Source: Tumulicola sp039922955
GTDB taxonomy: Bacteria; Vulcanimicrobiota; Vulcanimicrobiia; Vulcanimicrobiales; Vulcanimicrobiaceae
Reading direction: 5' to 3'
Length of the DNA stretch: 34,383 nt
Assembly: GCA_039922955.1 (NCBI GenBank)
Contig: JBDTDR010000106.1
Coordinates: 1-34,383 of the forward strand
Each line of letters opens with the position of its first letter. Positions within the stretch are counted from its first letter, which is position 1. The notes beneath the pieces are model-generated. The model made no database searches. It was given only the letters and a program-made list of their open reading frames with translations, and was not told the origin of the DNA. The translations under genes were made by a program, and so were the position numbers. This document shows, in pieces, positions 1 to 8,336 of this stretch.

Positions 1-2
1 CC

Positions 3-788
3 GCGCTCGCCGCCGGGAAACACGCGGTGTGCGAAAAGCCCTTCGCGCTCGACGTCGCGAGCGCGGAAGCGATGCTTCGCGCCGCACGGAGCGCCGGAAC
101 CGCGTGCGGCGTCGCCCACGAGTTTCGCTTCGTGCCGCAAGCCCAAGCCCTCGAGCAGCTCGTCGCGAACCATCATCTCGATCCCCTCCGGAACGTTGAG
201 ATTACCCACCTGCGCCGGATGCTGCATCGCGGCGGAACGCGCCCGCGCGGGTGGTGGTTCGAGCGGGAGCGCGGCGGCGGCATGGCCGGGGCCATGCTCT
301 CGCATATCGTCGATCACGCCAACTGGCTGGTCAAGCGCGTTCCGCACCGAACCGCCGGCCTTTTACGTACGGCCAACGCGGAACGGAGCGACGACGCTGG
401 GACCTTTACGTCCACCGTCGACGACGGAGCGTTCGCACTGCTCGACTACGGGGACGGGCTGGTCGCACGGCTGACCGCCGACGGAACGACCTCGGTGGAC
501 GGGTACACGTGCGCCGTCCACGGTGAAGACCGGACCGCGGTCGCGAGCGGTCCGGGTATCGCCGATCTGACCCTCTTTACGATCGACCGCGACGAAACCA
601 ACGAACTCCAATGCAAACCTTCGCCGTATGCCGGCTTTGCCTCGATCAACGCCAACGTTCCCTTGCTGATGGAACTCTACGACGAGTTCGTCCGGAAGAT
701 CGAGGGCAAGCCCAACGCGCTGCCGACGTTCGAAGAAGCGCTCGCAACCCAACGAGTGCTTTCGGCCCTCGGTTATAGCGCGGGTTAG
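3..788 (+). CDS. Gfo/Idh/MocA-family NAD(P)-dependent oxidoreductase, 5' truncated
   Basis: The reading frame is open from the first base, so the gene begins outside the window. The first visible residues are ALAAGKHAVCEKPFAL, the hallmark Gfo/Idh/MocA stretch in which the Lys of EKP contacts the nicotinamide and substrate. The N-terminal Rossmann glycine motif is missing because it lies upstream. The rest (about 260 residues) fits the C-terminal alpha/beta substrate-binding domain, ending ATQRVLSALGYSAG. Family members oxidise or reduce sugars, inositols or related polyols with NAD(P); the substrate cannot be told from this fragment. Its stop overlaps the stop of the convergent cinA by a few bases (785-788), so there is no room for a separate terminator. 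I am confident of the family and not of the specific reaction. Confidence 0.85.
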   Translation, partial: ALAAGKHAVCEKPFALDVASAEAMLRAARSAGTACGVAHEFRFVPQAQALEQLVANHHLDPLRNVEITHLRRMLHRGGTRPRGWWFERERGGGMAGAMLSHIVDHANWLVKRVPHRTAGLLRTANAERSDDAGTFTSTVDDGAFALLDYGDGLVARLTADGTTSVDGYTCAVHGEDRTAVASGPGIADLTLFTIDRDETNELQCKPSPYAGFASINANVPLLMELYDEFVRKIEGKPNALPTFEEALATQRVLSALGYSAG

Positions 789-2041
789 GCTCCGGTGGTT
801 GCGAGATGCTTCCAGAGCAGCCCCAGTCCGATCGTCGTAGCCCGGCTTTGCACGGCCGCGCGGTCTCCACGAAGCTGCATCCGCCAGGCCCGCCCACGGT
901 CGCCGGCGTCGTCGATCGCGAACCAGACTAATCCGACCGGCTTCTCCGGCGTTCCGCCGCCGGGTCCCGCAATGCCCGTCGTTGCGATCGCGACGTCGGC
1001 GTGCAGCCGCGTTCGCGCGCCGCGTGCCATCGCCCGGGCCACGGCTTCGCTGACCGCACCGTCGCGCTCGATCGCGCTCGCGTCGACGCCTAGCAACGCG
1101 ATCTTTACGGCGTTCTCGTACGCCACGATGCCGCCGGCGAAGCTTCGCGAGGAGCCGGGAACGCTCGTCAGCGCAGCCGCGATGCGGCCGCCGGTGCAGG
1201 ATTCCGCGGTAACGACCGACTGACCGCGAGACTGCAGCAAGGCATGGATCGCGCTCTCGGGCGTTGCCCCGTCGGTGCCGAACACAAAGCCGGCGAGCCG
1301 CCGCTCGATCTCCGCCTGCAGCGGCGCGATCGCCGTTTCCGCCGCCTGCGCCGACGCGCTCTTTGACATGATCTTTACGTCGGCGCGCGCGTCGTGCGCC
1401 AGCACCGCGATTTTCGGGTTCTCGGAGCTGCGAAACAGTTGGTCGATCCGATGATCGATTTCGGACTCGCCGATGCCGATGGTATGAATCACGCGCGTGT
1501 AGATCGCATCCCGGACGCCAAAGCGTTCGAGTAGAAACGGCACGAGCCGTTGCGTCAGCATCGGTTTCATCTCACGGGGTACGCCCGGCATGCAGGCTAC
1601 GAATTTTCCAGCGGGTGAAAACGCAACGAAACCCGGTGCCGTTCCGTTGGGATTTTCCAGCGGCCGGCTTCCGCTCGGCAAATCGGCTTGTTTGCGATTG
1701 TTGGGACGCATCTCGCGCCCCAACGTCGCGAAGAACGCCTCCATCTGCCGCAGTGCCGGTTCGTAGGGTTCGACGTCCACCCCTAACGCGTCGCACACGG
1801 CTTCCTTCGTCACGTCGTCGACCGTGGGTCCCAAGCCTCCGGTCATGACGGTGCCGTCCCGGCGTTCGAGCACGCCGCGAACCGTCTCGGCAATGCGCGC
1901 GCGATTGTCGCCGACCGCGTGTGTCCCGCGCACGTCGATGCCGATTTCGGCCAGCCGCTGCGCGACGAAGGCCGTATTCGTGTCCACCAACTGCCCCAGC
2001 AGCAGCTCGGTGCCGACCGCGATCAGCTCAACGCTCGGCAT
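785..2041 (-). CDS. cinA: CinA: MoCF-like domain plus nicotinamide-nucleotide amidase (PncC) domain
   Basis: A protein of about 418 aa, the usual length of two-domain CinA. The N-terminal COG1058/MoCF-like domain starts MPSVELIAVGTELLLGQLVD and carries the TGGLGPTVDD loop. The C-terminal PncC domain shows TAESCTGGRIAAAL and ATTGIAGPGGGTPEKPVG. In the family, PncC deamidates NMN to NaMN in pyridine-nucleotide recycling, and the N-terminal domain can hydrolyse ADP-ribose. I chose the ATG at 2041, where CinA homology begins; an upstream in-frame start at 2083 adds only residues that lie inside the preceding gene. The start overlaps the end of the SirC-like gene by 14 nt, which suggests translational coupling. 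As the last gene of an operon that also makes NAD, a salvage role fits. Confidence 0.93.
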   Translation of the reverse strand: MPSVELIAVGTELLLGQLVDTNTAFVAQRLAEIGIDVRGTHAVGDNRARIAETVRGVLERRDGTVMTGGLGPTVDDVTKEAVCDALGVDVEPYEPALRQMEAFFATLGREMRPNNRKQADLPSGSRPLENPNGTAPGFVAFSPAGKFVACMPGVPREMKPMLTQRLVPFLLERFGVRDAIYTRVIHTIGIGESEIDHRIDQLFRSSENPKIAVLAHDARADVKIMSKSASAQAAETAIAPLQAEIERRLAGFVFGTDGATPESAIHALLQSRGQSVVTAESCTGGRIAAALTSVPGSSRSFAGGIVAYENAVKIALLGVDASAIERDGAVSEAVARAMARGARTRLHADVAIATTGIAGPGGGTPEKPVGLVWFAIDDAGDRGRAWRMQLRGDRAAVQSRATTIGLGLLWKHLATTGA

Positions 2042-2606
2042 CGTCAAACCAGGGCGGATAATCGAACCGCACGTCGGCCCCAAAGCCGTTCGCAGCCTCG
2101 ATCATCGCCGCCCGCCGCGTGCCCGATTCTTCCGGCAGCGGGTGTCGTGCGCGCACGCGTTCGCGCTCGACCGCCAAGCGCTCCACGAAACGCGCAAACC
2201 GGGCATCCATCGCCTGCGCCAGCGCCTCCTTGAGCACCTTTCCAACCCGCGGCGCCAACCCGGCCGTGGAGATCGCGACCCGCACCGGCCCCGCCTTCGC
2301 AATCGCCATCATCGCAACGAACCCAAACTTCGGCTGATCGATGCAGCACAGCAAAAACCGTCGGCGATCAGCCAACTCCCGCAGCCGTCGCGACAACACT
2401 TCATCCTGCGGCGTCGAAATCACCAAAAACGCGTCCGCAAGCTCCTCGTCGCGCACTGCCCGAGGATCGGTAAGCCGGCGCACCTCCGCGCCCGCCTCGC
2501 GAAGTGACGCCGCCTTCGCAATCGCTTCAGGATCGTCCGCCGCCCCGATCACGACGCACGTTCGCCCATCCAAGCTCAACCCCACCGGAAAAAACGGTTT
2601 ACGCAA
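2028..2606 (-). CDS. SirC/CysG N-terminal-like protein (putative precorrin-2 dehydrogenase / sirohydrochlorin ferrochelatase)
   Basis: About 192 aa. It opens PFFPVGLSLDGRTCVVIGA, the fold start of the Met8/CysG-N/SirC family, and continues with a block ending in GPVRVAISTAGLAP that matches the family's RGPLTIAIST...SP motif. A C-terminal helical tail follows. Family members use NAD+ to oxidise precorrin-2 and may insert Fe2+ to make siroheme. The nucleotide-binding glycine loop is degenerate: it reads VVIGAADDPEAIAKA where a G-x-G-x-x-A pattern is expected, so activity is uncertain. No SUMT domain is fused and no other siroheme gene is nearby. The start is uncertain: TTG at 2606 keeps the whole domain and lies just after the nadE stop, and GTG at 2585 is the alternative. 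Confidence 0.7.
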   Translation of the reverse strand: MRKPFFPVGLSLDGRTCVVIGAADDPEAIAKAASLREAGAEVRRLTDPRAVRDEELADAFLVISTPQDEVLSRRLRELADRRRFLLCCIDQPKFGFVAMMAIAKAGPVRVAISTAGLAPRVGKVLKEALAQAMDARFARFVERLAVERERVRARHPLPEESGTRRAAMIEAANGFGADVRFDYPPWFDDAER

Positions 2607-2610
2607 ATTC

Positions 2611-3462
2611 CTAGAAGTCCACGGGACGAAGGTAGAACTCGTTGATTGCCGTGTCGGTGAGCATCGCCGTCGTCGGAAGGTGCCGTTTCCAATGCGTCCC
2701 ATCGACGCGCTGCCGGACGAGCGCGACGTCGGCGGGCGCAAAACCGCGTTCGACCAGCTGCGCGTCGTTGTACCCCAGCAGCAGTTGGGAAAGAATCGCA
2801 TCCGCCCGCGCGTAGGTAATGCCGAGGTCCCGTTCATCGGTTTGCTCGGCTTCCAAATCGGCGCTCGGAGCCTTGTCGATAAGCGCTTGTGGAACGCCGA
2901 GATACCGGGCCAGCGCCCAAACTTGCGTTTTGAACAGATCGCCGAGCGGATTGAGCGGCGGCGTGTCGTCGGCGTGCCACGTGAAATACCCGAGCAAACG
3001 CTCGGTTTTGTTCCCCGTACCCACCGGCAAAGCGTCGAGCTTTGCCGATTGATCGAACAGCACGGCCATGCGGACGCGCGCCATCACGTTGCCGCGCCGG
3101 CGCGGATCGGCCCCCGGTTCGTGCTGCAGGTATCCATCGACCGCCGCGGTGATGTCGATGGTTCGGCAGTGGATCCCGAGCTTGTCGACCACCAGTTGCG
3201 CGTCGGCCAGACTCGCCGGGCTGGACGTTGCGTAGGGTAAACGAAAAGCGTAGACGTTCTCCGCCCCGAGCGCCCGCGCACACAGAAACGCGGTTAGCGC
3301 CGAGTCTACGCCGCCCGACAAACCGACGACCGCACGCACGACGTTCCGGCGCAGCCGAAGTTCGTCGCGCAGAAACGCGGTCAGCCAGTCGGCCGTGACC
3401 GCGACGTCGATTCCGGGCGGCTGAGGCACACCGATCGGCGTTTCAACGATGCGAAACGTCAC
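2611..3462 (-). CDS. nadE: NAD+ synthase, synthetase domain only
   Basis: About 283 aa, the length of ammonia-type NAD synthetases. The PP-loop ATP-binding motif GLSGGVDSALTAF is near residue 50. Further family signatures are GTGNKTERLLGY, NPLGDLFKTQVWALARYLGV and KAPSADLEAEQTDE. It adenylates nicotinate adenine dinucleotide and amidates it to NAD+. I chose the GTG at 3462: it has a GAGG box about 6 nt upstream and starts the protein at TFRIVETPIG. The open frame runs further upstream to 3642, but that part is a shadow of the glutaminase gene. It overlaps the upstream glutaminase gene by 20 nt in another frame, so the two likely act together as a two-subunit glutamine-dependent enzyme (inference). 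Confidence 0.93.
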   Translation of the reverse strand: MTFRIVETPIGVPQPPGIDVAVTADWLTAFLRDELRLRRNVVRAVVGLSGGVDSALTAFLCARALGAENVYAFRLPYATSSPASLADAQLVVDKLGIHCRTIDITAAVDGYLQHEPGADPRRRGNVMARVRMAVLFDQSAKLDALPVGTGNKTERLLGYFTWHADDTPPLNPLGDLFKTQVWALARYLGVPQALIDKAPSADLEAEQTDERDLGITYARADAILSQLLLGYNDAQLVERGFAPADVALVRQRVDGTHWKRHLPTTAMLTDTAINEFYLRPVDF

Positions 3463-4354
3463 GCGTGCCTCGGGGTAAGGGGAGTTCCTCGTCGAGCAAG
3501 AGATCCGGAAGGACGGCATCCAAGTCGCCGAGTAGTGGAAGGCTGGCGCGGGCGAGATCGATCTCGCGCAGGTCGAGGTCGGCGCGAACGATGCACGCTT
3601 GCGCTGCCGGCGCCTGCACCAGTATGGCACCGCGCGGATCAATCACGCACGAGTTCCCGGTCATGCCCTTGCCGCCTTCGAAACCCGTGAGCCCGGCGTA
3701 GACGACGAAGACGCCGTGCTCGATGGCCGCCGAAATCAGCATTTCGCGCCAACGCGTTACGCTCGTGAGTTCGCCTTCGCCCTCGATTCCGCGACCGGGC
3801 GACGCGCTCGGGACCAAAAGTACCCGCGCGCCCTTGACGGCGGCGATGGTCGGTACGATCGCGTGCCAGGCGTCCTCGCAAATCAGGATCGACATTTTCC
3901 CGAAGTGCGTTTCGAAGACTCCGAGTTTCCGGCCGCGCGAGAGAAACCGTTCTTCGTCGAAAACGCCGTAGGTCGGTAGGAACAGCTTGCGATGCACGTG
4001 TACGATCCGCTCGCCGTCGCGGCCGACGTGTGCGTAGAGCGCGCTGTTGTAATAGGTTCCGCCGTCATTTTCAAAAAATCCGGCGACGAGATCGACCTCC
4101 GCATCGCCGCGCGCCTCCCGCCAAGCGCTCGTCAAATCGCTCGCAAAGCGGGAAGCACTCAGCGCGAGGTCGTAAACCGCGCCCTCCAAGAAGTACCCGG
4201 TAAGCGCCGCTTCGGGAAACACGACGAGATCGGGCGGCGCATCGCCAAGCTGCGCAAACGCTTCGCCGGCCGAGGCGAGATTGTCGGCGTACCGGCCCTT
4301 CGCGGGTTTCATTTGAACGATTGCGACACGAAGCCGCGCTTCAGCGTCGCGCAT
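3443..4354 (-). CDS. Carbon-nitrogen hydrolase, stand-alone glutaminase resembling the NadE glutaminase domain
   Basis: About 303 aa of the nitrilase superfamily with the full Glu-Lys-Cys triad: Glu in VVFPEAALTGYFLEG, Lys in HRKLFLPTYGVFDEERF and Cys in ILICEDAWHA. The CEDxW cysteine motif and the LPxYGVFDExR lysine motif are those of the glutaminase domain of glutamine-dependent NAD synthetase, rather than of generic omega-amidases. It would release NH3 from glutamine for NadE, whose gene follows at once with a 20-nt overlap. The C-terminus ends a few residues after the canonical nitrilase fold, so it looks complete. ATG 4354 follows an in-frame TTG at 4357, and the start overlaps the end of the lpd-like gene by 14 nt. 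Alternative: a single fused gene broken by a frameshift. Confidence 0.85.
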   Translation of the reverse strand: MRDAEARLRVAIVQMKPAKGRYADNLASAGEAFAQLGDAPPDLVVFPEAALTGYFLEGAVYDLALSASRFASDLTSAWREARGDAEVDLVAGFFENDGGTYYNSALYAHVGRDGERIVHVHRKLFLPTYGVFDEERFLSRGRKLGVFETHFGKMSILICEDAWHAIVPTIAAVKGARVLLVPSASPGRGIEGEGELTSVTRWREMLISAAIEHGVFVVYAGLTGFEGGKGMTGNSCVIDPRGAILVQAPAAQACIVRADLDLREIDLARASLPLLGDLDAVLPDLLLDEELPLPRGTRDVSHR

Positions 4355-5771
4355 CAACGCTCGTTGCCACTTCCATCGCTTCGTCGCCGGGGGCGGTCAG
4401 GCCGAGCTGCGCCGCGCACAGCTCGGCCGGGTAGGTCCATATCTCGGCCAACGTCGGATGGAGGTGCGGAATGCGCATAAACTGTGCGACCGTCGATTCG
4501 AAGCTCATCGCGACGATCACCTCGTGGATTAGCTCCGAGCCTTGCGGGCCGATGACCGCCGCGCCCAGAATCCGCCCGTCGGAATCGGCCATCATCTTGA
4601 CGAAGCCCTTGGTCTTGGCCAAACATTGGGCCTTGCCGTGCTCGGCGAAATCGTAGCGGCCGACCACGTACGGAATCCCTTTCGCCTGGAGCTCCTTCTC
4701 GCTGGCACCGACCGCCGCAACCTGCGGATCGGTGAAAACCGTGTACGCGGCAACCAGACGGTAATCGGCCTTTTCGGCGCCCTTCAGACACGAGTTGCGG
4801 GCGGCAATCTCGCCCTGGTAGATCGCGACGTGTACGAGCATGTACTCACCGCTTACGTCGCCGATTGCAAAAATCTCCGGGTTGGTCGTGCGCAGCGTCG
4901 CATCCACGGTGATGCCCCCGGTGGGGTGATAGTCGACGTTCGCATTTTCTAAGGCCAAGCCGGCGACGTTGGGGGTCCGGCCGAGCGCGTAGAAAAGTTC
5001 ATCCGCGGCGAATTCGCGTTCGGCTCCGCCGACGAGCGCGTGCACGACCTTCTTTTCGCCGCGTCGCTCCGCCCGCAAAAGTCCCGCGCGCGTCACGACC
5101 TCGATGCCCTCGCCCCCGAAGTAGCCGGTCAGTGCAACGCCGACATCGTCATCGCTGCCGGTGAGCAGATGATCGCTGCGGATCAGGATCGTCGTCTTGG
5201 CGCCCATGCGCGCCAGGAACTGCCCGAGTTCGCACGCCGTGTAGCCTCCGCCCAGCACGACCACCGACTCCGGTATGCGTTCGAGTTCGAGAACGGCGTC
5301 GCTGTCCACGTACCCGGTCTCCGCGAGGCCGTCGTGCGTGGCCGGGGTCACGATGCTGCCGGTCGCGAGGATGAACCTGCTGGCCTCGATCACGGCGTCG
5401 TCGCCGACGGCCAGTTCCGTCGGGGAGAGGAAACGCGCCGCGCCCGCATAGAGCGGAAACTGCATGATGCCGTCGATCCGGTAGTCGGCGAACTCCTTCA
5501 CGAGCCCGCGCTTCCGTCGCGCGATGAACGGCATATCCACCGCAACGCGCTCCGCGCCGACGCCGAGCGCAACGGCCTCGCGCGCGTCGTACGCCGCGTC
5601 GCTCGATGCCAGCAGCGCTTTGCTCGGCATGCACCCGCGCAGAATGCACAGGCCCCCGAGCGGTCCGTGGTCGACCAGCGCGACGTTGCAGCCGAAATGT
5701 TTAGCCGTGCGCGCGGCCGCGTATCCACCGGAACCCGCGCCGACGACCACGAGATCGTGAGCGTAACGCAT
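4341..5771 (-). CDS. Class I pyridine nucleotide-disulfide oxidoreductase (dihydrolipoamide dehydrogenase-like)
   Basis: A 476-aa flavoprotein. The FAD-binding motif VVVGAGSGGYAAA is at the N-terminus. The redox-active disulfide is in GGLCILRGCMPSKALL (Cys-x4-Cys). The second Rossmann motif is VVVLGGGYTACELGQFLARMG, and the FAD-closing motif is EIFAIGDVSGEYMLVHVA. The C-terminal dimerisation domain carries the catalytic His-Glu pair in HLHPTLAEIW. This set fits dihydrolipoamide dehydrogenase, mercuric reductase and related disulfide reductases. There is no MerA heavy-metal domain and no C-terminal vicinal Cys pair. The active site (LCILRGCMPSK) departs from the GGTCLNVGCIPSK of standard Lpd, and no 2-oxoacid dehydrogenase E1/E2 genes are nearby, so I do not assign lpd. 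Only 3 nt separate it from glpX, so the two are co-transcribed. Confidence 0.88.
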   Translation of the reverse strand: MRYAHDLVVVGAGSGGYAAARTAKHFGCNVALVDHGPLGGLCILRGCMPSKALLASSDAAYDAREAVALGVGAERVAVDMPFIARRKRGLVKEFADYRIDGIMQFPLYAGAARFLSPTELAVGDDAVIEASRFILATGSIVTPATHDGLAETGYVDSDAVLELERIPESVVVLGGGYTACELGQFLARMGAKTTILIRSDHLLTGSDDDVGVALTGYFGGEGIEVVTRAGLLRAERRGEKKVVHALVGGAEREFAADELFYALGRTPNVAGLALENANVDYHPTGGITVDATLRTTNPEIFAIGDVSGEYMLVHVAIYQGEIAARNSCLKGAEKADYRLVAAYTVFTDPQVAAVGASEKELQAKGIPYVVGRYDFAEHGKAQCLAKTKGFVKMMADSDGRILGAAVIGPQGSELIHEVIVAMSFESTVAQFMRIPHLHPTLAEIWTYPAELCAAQLGLTAPGDEAMEVATSVDARR

Positions 5772-5774
5772 TAG

Positions 5775-6761
5775 TTAGCGCCCGGAGGACGGGCGGGCAC
5801 CGAGCCGGTGGATCGATTCGATAAACCGCACGGTGCCGCTGGAGTGCACGTGGATCGAATGGGTCCGCGCTTGATTCCCGTAAAAGCGGACGCCACGCAC
5901 CAGGTCGCCGTCCGTGATACCGGTCGCGCAGAAAATGACGTTATCGCTCTTGACCAGATCGTCGATCTGCAGCACGCGCTCGAGATTGCCGAAACCCATG
6001 GCGATCGCCCGATCGGCCTCTTCTTGATTGCGCGGCTCCAGGCGCCCCATGAAGTTTCCGCCCAAACATTTTATGGCCGCCGCCGCCAGCACGCCCTCGG
6101 GCGCGCCGCCGGTCCCCATGGCGACGTGGATGCCGGTCGTGTCGATCGCGGTCGCGATGCAGGCGTCAACGTCGCCGTCGGAAATCAACCGAATCCGAGC
6201 GCCGGCTTCGCGCACTTCGCGAATCAAGTCCGCGTGGCGCGGGCGGTCGAGAATCACGACGCAGACGTCGTTGATCGGTTTCTCGAGCGCGTTGGCGACA
6301 GCTTCGAGATTCTCTCTCACGGGCGCGTCGATGTGAACGTATGGCGCCGCCTTGGGACCGACGGCGAGCTTCTTCATATACGAATCCGGCGCGTGCAAAA
6401 GTCCGCCTCGCTCGGATATCGCCATGACCGCAATCGAATTCGGCAGGCCGTTAGCGACCAAATTCGTGCCTTCGACGGGGTCGACCGCGATGTCGACCTC
6501 TTCGCCGCCGCTTCCGACCTCCTCGCCGATATAGAGCATCGGCGCCGCGTCGCGCTCACCTTCACCGATCACGATTCGTCCCGAGATCTCCATCTCGCCC
6601 AGCGATTCCCGCATTTTCTCGACCGCCGCACCGTCGGCGGCGTCGCGCTCGCCGCGCCCCATCCAGCGCGATGCCGCCAGCGCCGCGCTTTCGGTGACTT
6701 TCACGAAATCGAGCGAATGGACCGGATGATTGAAGAGCGTACGTGCCGTCGACCGTGCCAT
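5775..6761 (-). CDS. glpX: Class II fructose-1,6-bisphosphatase (GlpX type)
   Basis: About 328 aa, normal for GlpX. Diagnostic segments are SRWMGRGERDAADGAAVE near the N-terminus, GRIVIGEGERDAAPMLYIG, the metal-binding DIAVDPVEGTNL, HAPDSYMKKLAVGP and MGTGGAPEGVLAAAA. The enzyme hydrolyses fructose-1,6-bisphosphate (often also sedoheptulose-1,7-bisphosphate) for gluconeogenesis. I chose the ATG at 6761 (MARSTARTLF); an in-frame ATG at 6791 would add ten residues and has an AGAGG box only about 2 nt away, too close to be effective. It is the first gene of the minus-strand operon and diverges from the PIG-V-like gene across about 54 nt that must hold both promoters. Confidence 0.95.
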   Translation of the reverse strand: MARSTARTLFNHPVHSLDFVKVTESAALAASRWMGRGERDAADGAAVEKMRESLGEMEISGRIVIGEGERDAAPMLYIGEEVGSGGEEVDIAVDPVEGTNLVANGLPNSIAVMAISERGGLLHAPDSYMKKLAVGPKAAPYVHIDAPVRENLEAVANALEKPINDVCVVILDRPRHADLIREVREAGARIRLISDGDVDACIATAIDTTGIHVAMGTGGAPEGVLAAAAIKCLGGNFMGRLEPRNQEEADRAIAMGFGNLERVLQIDDLVKSDNVIFCATGITDGDLVRGVRFYGNQARTHSIHVHSSGTVRFIESIHRLGARPSSGR

Positions 6762-6815
6762 GCCGATGAGGCTACAAGGGAAGCGGCACATATCCTCTTA
6801 ACAGGTAGCCTCGCC

Positions 6816-8336
6816 GTGTCTGCTAGTACGCACCCTCCACAATCGTTGCGATCGCGCTGGGTTCGCCTCGACGAATTCCTCGCATCGGGCCCCGGCCCGC
6901 TCGCAGCGGTCGCTTTGGCGGGTCTCACGCTGGGCTTTTTTGCTTGGTACTCGCTGATCGTTCCGTTGCACGACGCAACGATCTCCGAACTCGGCCTGCT
7001 GGCGGCGCTTCCTGCCGGAACCCTCGCAGCGCTCGCGGCCTGGGTTGGGTACGCGCGCTATTTCTCACGGCGCGCCGGAACGACGCTCGTGCGCTCGCTG
7101 CAGTACGACGCGCTGGCCTGGCTGCCGTTCCTCCTGCTCTGGCTTACCTTCGTGTTGCCGCCGCAACTCACGCACGGCGCGCGTCTTTTTCTCGTAGCGG
7201 CCGCACTCCTATGCATCGTAAAAGTCTTGATTGCTGCTCGCTTCAATCAAACGGTCCGCGAAGTGCTGCTCGATTTCGTCGCGACCCGCATCGCGATCAT
7301 CGTCATCGCCGAGCTTGCCGCATTGATCATCGGACAACGTGCCGGACCGCACGTGCAGGAATCCCGGCACATGCTGCTGTCCGTCTGGGGCCACTGGGAC
7401 GCCGTGCACTACATCGATATCGCGACCAAAGGCTATCAGGGTTTGGACATGGCGTTCTTCCCGCTCTACCCGTTGCTGATTCGAATCGTCGGAGCGTTTG
7501 CCGGCAATCACCTGATCGCCGGCTTGCTGATCTCCAACGCCTCCTTCTTCTTCGGCCTGCTCTTCCTCTATAAGCTGCTAGAGCGTGAATACGATCGAGC
7601 CGTCGCGCGGCGCGCAATCTTTTACGTGTCGATCTTCCCATCGGCGGTGTTCTTTTCCGCGGTCTACACCGAGTCGCTCTTCTTCATGCTCACCGTCGCA
7701 TCGTTCTACTACATGCGTTCCCATCGCTGGTGGCTGGCCGGTGCGATTGGATTCCTCGCAGCGCTGACGCGAGTCGAAGGCATCTTGCTGATCGTCCCAT
7801 TTTTGATCGAGTGGTACGTCCGGTACCGGACGACGCCCGTGCGCGGCCTCCCCAATCTGCTCGCGGGCGCATTGATGCCTCTCGGAATGTCGGTCTACAT
7901 GGGCTATTTGTGGGTGCTTCGGGCGGATCCGCTGTATTTCTCGCACGTGCAGATTCACTGGAACCGGCACCTGGCGCCGCCCTGGGTCAGCCTGATCGAT
8001 GCCTTTCAAAAACTCGCGCACGCCACCACCGGGCAAACCGCTGCGAACGAAGCAGTCGAGATCGCCTTCACGGTTCTCATGGTCGCCGTGCTGGTTGGCG
8101 GCTGGAACCGGCTGCGGCCTTCCTACGTCGCGTACCTCGCGCTATCGATCCTCGTCCCGATGTCCACCTCGAGCCTGATGTCGATGCCGCGTTTTGCGCT
8201 GGTGCTCTTTCCGATGTTTGCGATTCTCGCCCGGTGGGGAGAGCGGCCGTGGGTGAACAACCTGATCCTCGCCTTCTCCCTGCCGCTCCTTGGCCTGTTC
8301 ACCGTGCTGTTTGCAGATTGGTATTGGGTTGCATAA
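6816..8336 (+). CDS. PIG-V-like integral membrane mannosyltransferase
   Basis: About 506 aa with roughly ten hydrophobic segments. The bacterial PIG-V signature is clear: WGHWDAVHYIDIATKGY in a periplasmic loop, followed by FFPLYPLLIR, and later SAVYTESLFFMLTVASFY and LTRVEGILL. Eukaryotic PIG-V adds the second mannose to GPI anchors from dolichol-phosphate-mannose. Bacterial homologues are GT-C enzymes presumed to use polyprenyl-phosphate sugars at the outer face of the inner membrane; the acceptor is unknown. The open frame runs back over the antisense of glpX, but homology begins only after 6816, where a GTG follows an AGG-containing stretch. It overlaps gtrA by a few bases, so the three plus-strand genes are probably one transcript. 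Confidence 0.85.
   Translation: MSASTHPPQSLRSRWVRLDEFLASGPGPLAAVALAGLTLGFFAWYSLIVPLHDATISELGLLAALPAGTLAALAAWVGYARYFSRRAGTTLVRSLQYDALAWLPFLLLWLTFVLPPQLTHGARLFLVAAALLCIVKVLIAARFNQTVREVLLDFVATRIAIIVIAELAALIIGQRAGPHVQESRHMLLSVWGHWDAVHYIDIATKGYQGLDMAFFPLYPLLIRIVGAFAGNHLIAGLLISNASFFFGLLFLYKLLEREYDRAVARRAIFYVSIFPSAVFFSAVYTESLFFMLTVASFYYMRSHRWWLAGAIGFLAALTRVEGILLIVPFLIEWYVRYRTTPVRGLPNLLAGALMPLGMSVYMGYLWVLRADPLYFSHVQIHWNRHLAPPWVSLIDAFQKLAHATTGQTAANEAVEIAFTVLMVAVLVGGWNRLRPSYVAYLALSILVPMSTSSLMSMPRFALVLFPMFAILARWGERPWVNNLILAFSLPLLGLFTVLFADWYWVA

Noticed and set aside
4341..5771. Mercuric reductase identity for the disulfide flavoprotein.
   Set aside because: No N-terminal heavy-metal domain, no C-terminal Cys pair and no mer genes nearby.
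5808..6815. Long plus-strand open frame across the antisense of glpX, joined to the PIG-V-like gene.
   Set aside because: The translation has no family features before 6816 and mirrors the conserved glpX sequence; GC-rich antisense frames stay open by codon bias.
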